Shown here in pieces: positions 36,147-47,778 of a stretch of 64,000 nucleotides of DNA. The notes under the pieces are model-generated. The model was not told where the DNA came from and did no database searches. It saw only the letters and a program-made list of their open reading frames with translations. The first letter of the stretch is position 1. The number at the start of each line of letters is the position of its first letter. Position numbers and translations under genes: made by a program. Origin of the DNA: Terebella lapidaria (Eukaryota; Annelida; Polychaeta; Terebellida; Terebellidae); assembly GCA_949152475.1 (NCBI GenBank), contig OX424557.1, forward strand, positions 24,985,462 through 25,049,461. The letters are read 5' to 3'.

Positions 36147-37902
36147 GAGAGCCCATAGGGCACACACTTGCCAGAACCAAAATATATGTCATATGCCAAT
36201 GACATGACATATGGATTTAACAAATTGACGAAACTTACTTCCCTACTTACTACGTTTACTTACTTACTTTACTTCATTTTACTTCACTTTACTTCACAAA
36301 CTACTCATACTGTCATTGTTACCTCATTGAACGTCACAGTGCCAAAAATGAGACATCACTGGACTTAGGAGACCAAAAACTTTCTAAAGGTATACTACCC
36401 GATATGGTGAGCTGAACTTCGTACTTGCCCTCGACATTGAGCTCATCACAAAGTCTCAAGAACAAGGTCAAAGGTCAAATTCAAAGTCAAATAAGGAAGA
36501 TTTTTTAATATGCTGCAATATGGTCTTAGTTTGAACTCTCTACGACGATTAGTTTCGAAGTAATGGCCATTTATGTGATTTTGACGTAATTATGACGTCA
36601 TTTGTCGTCAATTCTATGCTGCAAACTTACTGTGAAATGATTTTTTTGAATATGCATGTCAAAATAATTTATATATGTATTATATTATCAGCAGACAAGT
36701 TCATAATATCTTGAAATAATAAGTTTTTTTTGAAAATTTAGCGATTTGTTGCCACAAAAACGTCAATTACGTCAAAATGGATATATGGATTGAGCTAAAA
36801 CTTGACAGAGAGCATCATAGGCCGAATCCACATCGTTTGCAGCTGTTAGGTCCGCAGTGAATCTTGTAAGTTTGCACACCTGACACTCAAAAGGCCTAAA
36901 TGTCAGTCTGAAATCACATTCGACGTCATTATGACGTCAATTGACGTCCGATTCCAAAAATGACAACACATTTGGACAGTACTCTTGAAGACCTTTCAAA
37001 TGAGTTACTACTCGATATTTTTGCAAAAGGTCAAGGTCAAGGTCATTTTTAAGGTCAATTTCGACCTTAGGCGCTTGCAAAGGCTATCGGTCATACGCCT
37101 TAGGTGTAATGGCAAAAGTTGTTAGGCTAAGTGAGTGCATTACTGTGGATTTACTTTCGTGTCTCTATTTTGCTTACTTTCTGAGATATAGTGACCTACA
37201 TGGTTTTCACTTGCAGGTCAATATTGACCTTGACTTTCGACCCTTGACCTTAAAATTTTTTGGAACATAAGAACTTATCCTTGACTATAAACGGGTTTAT
37301 CATTAGATTTTTACGCACAGTATTGACGCTTTTATCAGCATGGAGAGCTTGAAACATGCAATTTCGCTTATCATGGGACTGATTTTGTTGCCATAGAAAC
37401 GTCAATTACGTCATAACGGATTGACCGATCGCGCTAAAAATTGACATTGACCATAAGGGACCGGTCCCACATCGTTTCCAAGCATCAGATCGAAAATCGG
37501 AGGAGATGACCTCCAAGGTCAAATATTCGACCTCAGGCGAACTTCTCAAGTTCAAGGTCAAATGTCAAGGTCAAGGTCACGAAAGATAGAACTCGAGTTT
37601 ATCTACAATATGAACTTGATTTGAAGTCTCTAGCACTATTAGAACCGAAGTTATGGCCACTTATGTGTTTTCAACGTTTTGCTTGACCTTGACCTTGACC
37701 TTTGACCTACATACACCAAAATAGGACGTTTTCCGCGCGGTATACTAGAGAATATGTACACGAAATTTGGAGGAAATCGGGTGAGAAATGTGGACGCTAG
37801 GCTGTAAACAAACAAACAAACAAACACACAAACAAACACACAAACAAACACATCCACGAACAGACCAACATACTTGCCAAAATCGAAGATTCTGGCAAGT
37901 AA
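36147..37902 (-). mobile_element. Complete element X1 (GCCAG subfamily)
   Basis: On the minus strand it starts with the hairpin at 37872-37900 (outer arm ACTTGCCAGAATC) and a (GTTT)n tract (about 37805-37860). It ends with the inverted motif ACTTGCCAGAA (36166-36176 on plus) and the stem-loop GCCCATAGGGC (36151-36161). The core has hexamer clusters, an (ACTT)-rich stretch (about 36235-36300) and the inverted repeat ATATGTCAT/ATGACATAT (about 36183-36211). It lies between CAAAC repeats on both sides, as expected of insertion into a (GTTT)n tract. No protein is encoded. Confidence 0.78.
37872..37900 (-). other. 5' terminal hairpin of element X1
   Basis: Same sequence as the macrosatellite hairpin: minus-strand arms ACTTGCCAGAATC and GATTTTGGCAAGT. 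This links X1 to the family that built the left array. Confidence 0.75.
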
Positions 37903-38319
37903 CAAACAAACGAGAAAACGCTGCAAGCAGCCTTGGCGAAATGCAGCGTCTTTTTTGCGTTTTAGATTTTAGCATTTTGACAGATTTGATGATATTTGCC
38001 ATAAAACTAGATAACAGCATTACAATGAGATTACATCAGCGCTGTTCACAATTGTCTGAGCTGATGTTGCTCAAATACTTGAAAATTGAGCTGGACACAC
38101 TTCAGATTTGATGACTTCTTGAGCGATACTTCAGACATTAATTGCAATATACAGTGGTTGTTTTTTATCACTGCTCCGCAGTGACACTTGGCGAAATCCA
38201 ACTGTGAGAAACTAATTGAATTTATAATTTTGAAATGTCATTGAGGAGCAGTTTGTGTTATAAACAAAAACTGTATTGGTGGGACAATTGCACTTACTAA
38301 ATGCGTTATTGGTGTCTGA

Positions 38320-38445
38320 TAGATGTAGTTTAATCATGACAGTTACCATAGTATTGACACTCTGAAAAAATCTGACACGTTAAAATTGATTGGATTTTTC
38401 GATTTTGTAGTTACTACCTGTAACGTTGGTGGCAATTGTGTAATT
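38320..38445. repeat. Extra segment in W absent from W'
   Basis: About 115 bp between the GTCTGATAGATG and GGCAATTGTG landmarks are present here but missing at the equivalent place near 34636. I see no repeats at its edges that would explain it. Either copy could be the derived one. Confidence 0.5.
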
Positions 38446-38543
38446 CAACTGTGCCAATAACTCAAAAGTATTCACAGCATGTCAACTTGATAGCAGTATA
38501 TGTTTGTTTTATTTTACACTGAAACGGCCTGAGAACTGAACAA

Positions 38544-39420
38544 TGGGCATCCTGAACCAATTCGCTTGAAAATAATTCTACTTTCGGTTTTGTGTAGTTT
38601 GACACCACAGGTGTAATCTGATACCAAACCACACCTAGTATATAAAAAATTTTCCTTCCGGTTTGGTGTAATTTGACACAACAGCTGCATTCTGATACCA
38701 AACCTCACCTATTATATTGCAAATTCGTCCTTTGGGTCCCAAAATAACGTCCTTTTTGCTCTACGATCAATATTTAATGAGATATGGAGGTTTTCATGGG
38801 AAGTGAGTGATAATAGGGGAAAGTATCACTTTTGGGCCTTGAAAGACACCAAATTGGCTTAATAACTTATCCTTGGGCATCCTGAGCCCATTTGCTTGAA
38901 ATATAATTCTACTTCCGGTTTGGTGTAATTTGACACCACAGGTGTAATTTGATAACAAACCACACTTAGTTTAATGCTAATTAGCCCTATGGGTACGAAA
39001 ATAACGTCTTTTTTGCTCTACGAGCAATATTTACTGAGATATGGAGGTTTTAATGGGAAGTGAGTGATAATAGGGGAAAGTATCACTTTTGAGCATTGAA
39101 AGACACCAAATTGGCTTAATAACTGATCCTTGGGCATCCTGAGCCCATTTGCTTGAAAAATAATTCTACTTCCGGTTTGGTCTAATTTGACACCACAGGT
39201 GTAATCTGATACCAAACCACACCTAATATAATGCCAATTAGCCCTACGGGTCCGAAAATAACGTCCTTTTTGCTCTACGATCTATATTTACGGAGATATG
39301 GAGGTTTTTATGGAAAGTGGGTGATAATAGGGGAAAATATCAATTTTTGGCCTTGAAACGCACCAAAATGGCCTAATAACTGATCCTTGGGCATCCTGAG
39401 CCCATTTGCTTGAAAAATAA
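38544..39420 (-). repeat. Tandem 257-bp monomers in element W
   Basis: Landmarks fall at 38544, 38874, 39131 and 39388. The first spacing is 330 bp because a 73-bp part of the monomer with the inverted-repeat arm is repeated. The others are 257 bp. Confidence 0.85.
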
Positions 39421-41930
39421 TTCTACTTCCGGTTTGGTGTGGGATGACGTCATCATAGTGAAATACATGCTGATTTGCATAATCTATGATTTTTATATAT
39501 TATACCTATGTGACTGATCCGAAAATAACGTTATTTTTGCTCTATCTGCAATAGTTTTTGAGATATAGAGGTTTTAAGTTCATCATTGGCTTAAATGGCA
39601 AACGATTTTCAAAACGTTCCTGTGACCTTGACCTTTGACCTACGACCTTGAAAAACAATGCCGGATCTAACAATTTGGATGTGTATGTCTGGTGAAAATT
39701 TCACAAAAATCAGATGAAAATTGCGCCCCCTAGAGGGCGAACGGACAAACAAACAAACAAACAAAAAATCGGCCATAGGCCAACACTTGACGAAATGACT
39801 AAACATTTGTTTACATTTAAAACATTTACCCATAATTTACACATTGAAAAGATTTACTGAACAACTCCTCGACATTTGAAGAAAGATACTTTTTTCATGA
39901 AATTTTTACGTTGGGCAAACTTTTCAAGGTCAAGGTCAAAGTGCACATTCAAGGTCAGCGGACAAAGACCTTTTGATATGCTACAATATGGTCCCAGTTT
40001 GAACTTTCTATGACGAATAGTTCCGAAGTTATGGCAATTTTCTGTGATTTTGACCTTTTCTTTGACCTTGATCTTGACCCTTGACCTTGGGTCACGAAAA
40101 CTGTGCATTGCCCGTGCATGAAGATATAAATTATACTTGAACAATTCCATCAGAATCGAACAAGAATTCCGGACACTGTGGCTTTTCGAAATTTCGAAAA
40201 ATTTACGTACATGAGGTCACTGTGACGTCAATAAACGTCACATTTGAAAACTGATGGGAAACTATTTATCATGGGTTCAAGGCCTTCCATTTGATATATT
40301 ACTTGATACCTTTTAGTTAGTTTGAAAATTTGACCTTGAAGTTTTGCTCATGTGACCTCATTTTTCCGATCCAGTTCAAGGTTAATCATGGAATTGACAT
40401 ATAAGTCTGATTGCTATACCTCTTCTGAATGATATGGTTCAAATTTTATGAGACTACAACGATTCAAACAGATGTTATAACCGAAAGGGTGTTTTTCTGG
40501 GATTTCAATGACCTTGACCTTGACCTTTGACCTTTGTATTTCAATTTTTAAAGGTCAATGCTATTAATATGCATGTCAAGTTTCAAGGTATTCCATACAG
40601 TATTGACGCTGTTATGGCCTTTTGAAATTTCGGTACTTTGACGTTTATGACGTCATTGTGACGTCAGTGTACGTCGCAGCGCCGAAAATAGGGCATCACT
40701 GCAATCAATGGCTCAAAACCTTTCCAACGATATACTAATCGATATGGTGCGATGACCTTCGTATTTGACCTTGACATTCACCTTAGGCGAACTTCTCAAG
40801 GTCAAGATCAAATGCCAAGGCCAAGGTCACAGAAGATAGGACTCGAGTTTATCTACAATATGAACTTGGTTTGAAGTCTCTATAACAAATAGAACCGAAG
40901 TTATGGCCACTGATGTGTTTTTAACATTTTGCGTGACCTTGACCTTGATCTTTGACCTTGAGTCACGAAAATTGTGCATTGCCTGTGCATGAAGACATAT
41001 ATTATAAATGTGTAATTTCATCAGATTCAAACAAGATTTGTGGACACTACGACCGTTTGAAATTTCGGAAAATTAACGTTTATGACGTCACTGTGACGTC
41101 AATAAACGTCACATCTCAAAACTGATGAGACATTATGTACCAGGCAATCAAGACCTTTCATTTGATATACTACTTGATAGGTTTCAGTTAGTTTGAAAAT
41201 TTGACCTTGAAGTTTTCCTCATATGACCTTATTTTCCTGACCAAGTTCAAGGTCAATCATGAAATTGACATATACGCCCGATTGCTATACCTCTTCTGAA
41301 TGATATGGTTCAAATTTCATGAACCTACGACAATTCAAACGGATCTTATTACCGGAAACGTGTTTTTCTAGGATTTCGATGACCTTGACCTTGACCTTTG
41401 ACCTTTGTACTTAAATTCGTAGAGGTCATTGCTGTCAATATGCATATCAAGTTTCAAGAGATTCCATACAGTATTAACGATGTTATGGCCTTTTGAAATT
41501 TCGGAAATTTGACGTTTATGACGTCATTGTGACGTCAGTTTACGTCGCAGCGCCAAAAATAAGGTATCACTGGAATCAGGGGGTCAAGACCTTTCCAACG
41601 ATATACTACTCGATATGGTGCGCTGACATTCGTACTTGACCTTGACATTCACCTTATGGCGAACTTCTCAAGGTCAAGGTCAAATGTCAATGTCAAGGTC
41701 ACAGAAGATAGAACTCAAGTATATCTACAACATGAACTTAGTTTGATGTCTCTAGGACAATTAGAACCGGAGTTATGGCCATTTATGTGTTTTTGACGTT
41801 TTGCGTGACCTTGAACTCAATATTTGACCTTGACCTCCCAAAAATGAACTCATCCATCTGTATTTGATTGCACATCTTCTGACCTATTTGCATGATTCTA
41901 CGATCAAAATTGTGACCTGTGGAGCGCTAA

Positions 41931-41990
41931 CACACAAACAAACACACAAACAAACAAACAAACAAACAAACAAACAAACAGACAGACAAA
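41931..41990. repeat. (CAAA)n microsatellite with a short CAGA run
   Basis: Near-pure CAAA repeats change to CAGACAGA just before the hairpin of element Z. On the minus strand this is the GTTT tract behind the 5' terminus. Confidence 0.88.
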
Positions 41991-42006
41991 CGCGACTGAC
42001 CAACAT

Positions 42007-42033
42007 ACTTGACGAAATTTAATTTCGTCAAGT
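42007..42033 (-). other. 5' terminal hairpin of element Z
   Basis: The 13-base arms are perfectly complementary with a one-base centre. It is one of the few hairpins without a G.T pair on the minus strand. Confidence 0.75.
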
Positions 42034-42062
42034 AAAAAACATACATCCAAACCAACCAACAT

Positions 42063-42091
42063 ACTTGGCAAAATCGAAGATTTCGCCAAGT
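42063..42091 (-). other. 5' terminal hairpin of element W
   Basis: Minus-strand arms ACTTGGCGAAATC and GATTTTGCCAAGT pair with one G.T. The outer arm matches the inverted motif at 37932, not that of the neighbouring element Z. Confidence 0.75.
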
Positions 42092-42093
42092 AA

Positions 42094-44260
42094 AAATGAC
42101 TAAACATTTGTTTACATTTAAAACATTTACCCATAATTTACACATTGAAAAGATTTACTGAACAACTCGACATTTGAAGAAAGATACTTTTTTCATGAAA
42201 TTTTTACGTTGGGCAAACTTTTCAAGGTCAAGGTCAAAGTGCACATTCAAGGTCAGCGGACAAAGACCTTTTGATATGCTACAAATTATGGTCTCAGTTT
42301 GAACTTTCTATGACGAATAGTTCCGAAGTTATGGCAATTTTTGTGATTTTGACCTTTTCTTCGACCTTGACCTTGACCCTTGACCTTGGGACACGAAAAT
42401 TGTGCATTGCCCGTGCATGAAGATATAAATTATACTTGAACAATTCCATCAGAATCGAACAAGAATTCCGGACACTGTAGCTTTTCGAAATTTCGAAAAA
42501 TTTACGTACATGAGGTCACTGTGACGTCAATAAACGTCACATTTGAAAACTGATGGGAAACTATTTATCATGGGTTCAAGGCCTTCCATTTGATATATTA
42601 CTTGATAGCTTTTAGTTAGTTTGAAAATTTGATCTTGAAGTTTTGCTCATGTGACCTCATTTTTCCGATCAAGTTCAAGGTTAGTCATGGAATTGACATA
42701 TAAGTCTGATTGCTATACCTCTTCTGAATGATATGGTTCAAATCTTATGAGACTACAACGATTCAAACAGATGTTATAACTGAAAAGGTGTTTTTCTGGG
42801 ATTTCGATGACCTTGACCTTGACCTTTGACCTTCGTATTTCAATTCGTAAAGGTCAATGCTATTAATATGCATGTCAAGTTTCAAGGTATTCCATACATT
42901 ATTGACGCTGTTATGGCCTTTTGAAATTTCGGTAATTTGACGTTTATGACGTCATTGTGACGTCAGTGTACGTCGCAGCGCCGAAAATAGGGTATCACTG
43001 CAATCAGGGGCTCAAAACCTTTCCAACGATATACTACTCAATATGGTGCGCTGACTTTCGTACTTGACCTTGACATTCACCTCATGGCGAACTTCTCAAG
43101 GTCAAGGTCAAATGCCAAGGTCAAGGTCACAGAAGATATGACTCGAGTTTATCTACAATATGAACTTGGTTTGAAGTCTCTATAACAAATAGAACCGGAG
43201 TTATGGCCACTTATGTGTTTTAACATTTTGCGTGACCTTGACCTTGATCTTTGACCTTGAGTCACGAAAATTGTGCATTGCCTGTGCATGAAGACATATA
43301 TTATACCTGTATAATTTCATTAGAATCAAACAAGATTTGTGGACACTATGACCGTTTGAAATTTCGAAAAATTAACGTTTATGACGTCACTGTGACGTCA
43401 ATAAACGTCACATCTCAAAACTGATGAGAAAGTATGTACCAGGGAATCAAGACCTTTCATTTGATATACTACTTGATAGGTTTCAGTTAGTTTGAAAATT
43501 TGACCTTGAAGTTTTCCTCATATGACCTTATTTTCCTGACAAAGTTCAAGGTCAATCATGAAAATGATATATACACTCGATTACTATACCTCTTCTGAAT
43601 GACATGGTTCAAAATTCATGAACCTACGACAAATCAAACGGATGTTATTACCGGAAACGTGTTTTTCTGGGATTTCGATGACCTTGACCTTGACCTTTGA
43701 CCTTTGTACCTAAATTCGTAAAGGTCATTGCTGTCAATATGCATATCAAGTTTGAAGACATTCCATACAGTATTGATGATGTTATAGCCTTTTGAAATTT
43801 CGGAAATTTGACGTTTATGACGTCATTGTGACGTCAGTTTACGTCGCAGCGCCGAAAATAAGGTATCACTGCAATCAGGGGGTCAAGACCTTTCCAACGA
43901 TATACTACTCGATATGGTGCGCTGACCTTCGTATTTGACCTTGACATTCACCTTAGGCGAACTTCTCAAGGTCAAGGTCAAATCCCAAGGTCAAGGTCAC
44001 AAAAGATAGAACTCGAGTTTATGTACAATATGAACTTGGTTTGAAGTCTCTAGGCCAATTAGAACCGGAGTTATGGTCATTTATGTGTTTTTATCGTTTT
44101 GCGTGACCTTGACCTCAATATTTGACCTTGACCTCCCAAAAATGAACTCATCCATCCATATTGGATTGCACATCTTCTGACTTATTTTCAGGATTCTACG
44201 ATCAAAAATGTGACCTGTGGAGCGGTCACAAACAAACAAACAAACAAACAAACAAACCAG
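42094..44260 (-). repeat. Direct copy of the element Z body without its 3' end
   Basis: From ATGACTAAAC at 42096 it follows 39795-41940 at an offset of 2301 bp with scattered changes. The stem-loop and the ACTTGACG motif are absent; the copy starts right after the hairpin of W. It ends in a CAAA tract (about 44229-44258) where the next element begins. Confidence 0.8.
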
Positions 44261-45596
44261 CGACCATAGGTCGTAAGCTTGACGAAATGATTACTGAACT
44301 GATCCTGACCTTAACCTCTGAGATGTGACCCTGAAATTTTGCAGGTTATATTAGACAACATGCTATTTAGGCATAGACATTCAGCCCAATACCTCCAAAT
44401 TTGAGTTCACGGTGTAGGTTTGAATGTTTGCTGGAATGTCGAAAAATTTATATGACCGGCCTTACGTTTATGACGTCATAGCGAAAAATCTATCGTGGCG
44501 GAAAAGTCTCGGACAGCTCCCTCTCAAACCAGAATTCAACGAGCACTCCAGTGGTTCAATTCACTTCTCTGTACGACGAATACTTTTCAATATAAAGCTC
44601 CATTTTGAAAATTGACGTTATACGTCATGACGTCATTGACGTTGCCCGTAGCGTGTTGAAACTCGGTATATGACTGAGTATTAATATGCCACATATAGTC
44701 TCATAATCACAGTCCAATACCTTCAACTTTGAGTGCACGGTGTAGGTTTGAATGTTTGCTGAAATATCAAAAAAATTATATGACTGGCCTTACGTTTATG
44801 ACGTCATAGCGAAAAATCTATTATAGCAGAAAAGTATCTAACAGCACCCTCCTAAACCAGAATTCAACGAGCTTTCCAGTGGTGTGATGCGCTTCTCTGT
44901 ACGACGAATACTTTTCAATATATAGTTCCATTTTAAAAATTGACGTTTTACGTCATGACGTCATTGACGTTGCACGTGGCATGTTAAAACTCGGTATATG
45001 ACTGGGTAATAATATGCCACATATGTTCTCATAATCACAGTCCAATACCTTCAATTTTGAGTGCACAGTGTAGGTTTGAATGTTCGCTGAAAAGTCGAAA
45101 AATTGATATGACCGGCCTTACGTTTATGACGTCATAGCGAAAAATCTATCATGGCGGAAAAGTATCGGACAGCACCCACCTAAACCAGAATTCAACGAGC
45201 TTTCCAATGGTGCAATCCGCTTCTCTGTACGACGAATACTTTTTGAGATATAGCCCCATTTCAAAAATTGACGTTTTACGTCGTGACGTCCTTGACGTTC
45301 CATGGATCCAAACAAAACTTCGCGGTTTGATGGACAATATCATCATTCATCAATGTGTCAAATTTGAGAGGTATCGCACTAAATATGACTCCTGTGTGAA
45401 TTTTTGAAAATTCGCTAATGATGAGAGATAGGGATTTTTCGAGTTTTTAGGAATTTTTGGTGACGTCATCAATGAACCGAATTATTTCAAAAACGTGCTG
45501 TTACGTCCTTGGGCGAATACCTATCCATCAAAAAAGTTTTGAGATGCTAGCACAAAAACTGTGGCCGCTAGAGAGGTGACAAACAAACAAGAAACA
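44261..45596 (-). mobile_element. Element V1, 3' end with 328-bp monomers
   Basis: The stem-loop CGACCATAGGTCG (44261-44273) and AGCTTGACGAAAT (44276-44288) form a GACG-subfamily 3' end on the minus strand. Three 328-bp monomers follow (landmarks 44465, 44793, 45121), then the common tail and a short CAAAC stretch at about 45580-45600. No terminal hairpin follows directly; a possible partner lies at 55126-55154. Confidence 0.6.
44350..45300 (-). repeat. Tandem 328-bp monomers in V1
   Basis: The three landmark spacings are exactly 328 bp. The monomers share changes such as TATGACCGGCC that set them apart from those of element Y. Confidence 0.88.
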
Positions 45597-46893
45597 AACG
45601 GATATCTGGTGCATGCACAGGACCTTTGGTCCTGAGACAAATTACCGCTAAAAACCGGGAATGGGACTGATACATCCGCCGGTTCGTCGTCCCCAATAGT
45701 TCTGATATAAAGTGGCCTGTGGCTTGACCCAGACTGTATTTAGACATGAGTTTTAGGCTTTATTATATCAGTTGGACACCTCTGAGTCTGAAAACAAAGG
45801 AATTGTTTTGTTGTTTGAGATGTGCACTTGGATACATATATGATATACTGTACTACTGCTCAACCGAGTGTGTATATTTAGAAGGGGACATGTCCACAGG
45901 GGGTAATCGTTTCTGCAGCTTATTATTGTGTGAACGGATTGAGAATCAGATTCACCCCACTGCTCTTTCTACTTTGATATCTCGGCGAGTTTTCAATTTA
46001 TTCCAAATGTGAAAAGTGCATTATAAACTAGAAATAACACTGCACCTGACTGTATGAAATGCTTCAGAATTGAATGTTCAGTAAATTTGTGGAAATTGGA
46101 GACATGAAAACATTAAAAATATCTGTAAAATCCAGAATCCTCATAAGATTCTGATTAAGCTTTGTCAGATTATAGACAAAATTCGAGGTCAATCATGGAT
46201 TTGACATATTTGTCTGATTGATATACCTCTTCTGAATGACATGGTTCAAACTTCATGAGCCCACAATGATTCAAACAGATGTTATTACCGGAAACGTGTT
46301 TTTCTGGGATTTCGATGACCTTGACCTTGACCTTTGACCTTTGCACTTAAATTCGTAGAAGTCAATGCTGTCAAAGTGCATATCAAATTTCAAAGGATTC
46401 CATTCACTATTGACGGTGTTATGGCCCTTTGAAATTTCGGATTTTTGACGTTTATGACGTCATTATGACGTCAGTTTACGTCGCAGCGCCAAAAATGAGA
46501 TATCACTGGAATCAGGGGCTCGAGACCTTTCCAAAGATATACTACTCGATATGCTGCGCCGACCTTCGTACTTGACCTTGACTTTGACCTCCAGCGAACT
46601 TCTCAAGGTCAAGGTCAAAGTTCAAGGTCAAGGTCACGGAAGATAGAACTCGCGTATATCTACAATATGCACTTAATTTGAAGTCTCTATGACAATTAGA
46701 ACCAGAGTTATAGTCTTTTATGTGTTTTTCATGTTTTCTGTTGCCATGGAAACAATTTTTTAGAGATTTTGACCAAAAGCAATCGTTGTCTGCCTATTGA
46801 CCTACAGAACTCACCCTGAAAATTTGGTAACAATCCGATCAAAACTGTGGCCTGTAGAGCGCTAACAAACAAACAAACAAACAAAAAAACCAG
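45597..46893 (-). repeat. Head-plus-core unit related to the macrosatellite
   Basis: It has a full head with the perfect hairpin CAGGACC-TTT-GGTCCTG (45618-45634), the TATAAA stretch (about 45707), the segment equivalent to 939-1205, and the DR1 and CRE clusters. It ends in a CAAA tract interrupted by the next element. It differs from the left-array unit by scattered substitutions along its length. Confidence 0.8.
46740..46753. promoter_or_regulatory. X-box-like palindrome
   Basis: GTTGCCATGGAAAC fits the RFX X-box pattern (GTNRCC, 0-3 bases, RGYAAC) at all but one position. The same sequence is at 53360-53373, and a variant GTTGCCATAGAAAC lies at 37387-37400 and 51630-51643. Confidence 0.4.
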
Positions 46894-47778
46894 CGACCAT
46901 AGGTCGTAAGCTTGACGAAATGTTTACTGAACCGATCCTGACCTTGTCCTATGAGATGTGACCTTCAGCTCGATAAAGAGTACGGGATCCTCCTCTGCCA
47001 GCCATGAATCTTCCCACACAATCCGCTTCTCTGTATGACGAATACTTTACAATATATAATATAGCTCCATTTTGAAAATTGACGTTTTACGTCATGACGT
47101 CATTGACGTTGCACCTAGCATGTTGAAACTCGGCATATGGCTGGGTATTAATATTCCACATATGTTCTCATAATCACAGTCCAATACCTCCAAATTTGAG
47201 TGCACCGTGTAGGTTTGAATGTTTGCTGAAATGTCGAAAAATTGATATGACCGGCCTTACGTTTATGATGTCATAGCGAAAAATCTATCATGGCGGAAAA
47301 GTATCGGACAGCACCCTCCTAAACCAGAATTCAACGAGCTTTCGAAAGGTGCAATCCGCTTCTCTGTACGACAAATACTTTCCGATTTATAGCCCTATTT
47401 AGAAAATTGACGTTTTACGTCGTGACGTCATTGACGTTCAACCGATCCAAGTAAAATTTTGCAATTTCATGGACAATATCAACATATATTAATGAACTGA
47501 ATTTCAGAGGTACTGCTATAAAATTGACTGATGTGTGAATTTTTGAAAATTTGCCCTTTGTTAAAGATAGGGATTTTACGAGATCTCAAGAATTTTTAGT
47601 GACGTTATCAATGAAGTAACTTTCTTCAAAAACGTGCAGTGCCGTTACAGTGCAGATAGCTGTACATCAAAAAAGTTTGGGGATGCTAGCGCAAAAATTG
47701 TGGACGCTAGAGTGTGAAAAGACAAAAGAGTGAAGCATGCAATTTTGCTTATGATGGGAGTGATTTTGTTGCCACGCA
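46894..47778 (-). mobile_element. Element V2, 3' end with 328-bp monomers
   Basis: The stem-loop CGACCATAGGTCG (46894-46906) and AGCTTGACGAAAT (46909-46921) match V1. About one and a half monomers (landmark 47260) and the tail follow. At 47730-47778 a short piece related to the X-element core (compare 37350-37396) is joined before the next head. No terminal hairpin is present here. Confidence 0.6.

Larger units (their letters stand above)
39767..42035 (-). mobile_element. Complete element Z (GACG subfamily)
   Basis: The 3' end on the minus strand is the stem-loop GGCCATAGGCC (39771-39781) with ACTTGACGAAAT (39785-39796). The 5' end is the hairpin at 42007-42033, arms ACTTGACGAAATT and AATTTCGTCAAGT around a single T. 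A (GTTT)n tract lies next to it (41931-41990). The core alternates the two TGACGTCA-bearing segment types. Length is about 2.27 kb. Confidence 0.75.
37912..42093 (-). mobile_element. Complete element W (GGCG subfamily) interrupted by element Z
   Basis: The 3' end on the minus strand is the stem-loop GCTGCAAGCAGC (37920-37931) with CTTGGCGAAAT (37932-37942). The 5' end is the hairpin at 42063-42091, whose outer arm is ACTTGGCGAAATC. Element Z sits in the microsatellite between them (39767-42035). Without Z, W is about 1.9 kb, close to W'. It contains 257-bp monomers (38544-39420) and a second internal stem-loop (38169-38183) as in W'. Confidence 0.72.

Noticed and set aside
41931-41990. Minus-strand frames rich in CLFV repeats near the CAAA tracts
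   Set aside because: They are translations of (GTTT)n microsatellites and move with tract length, so they are not genes.
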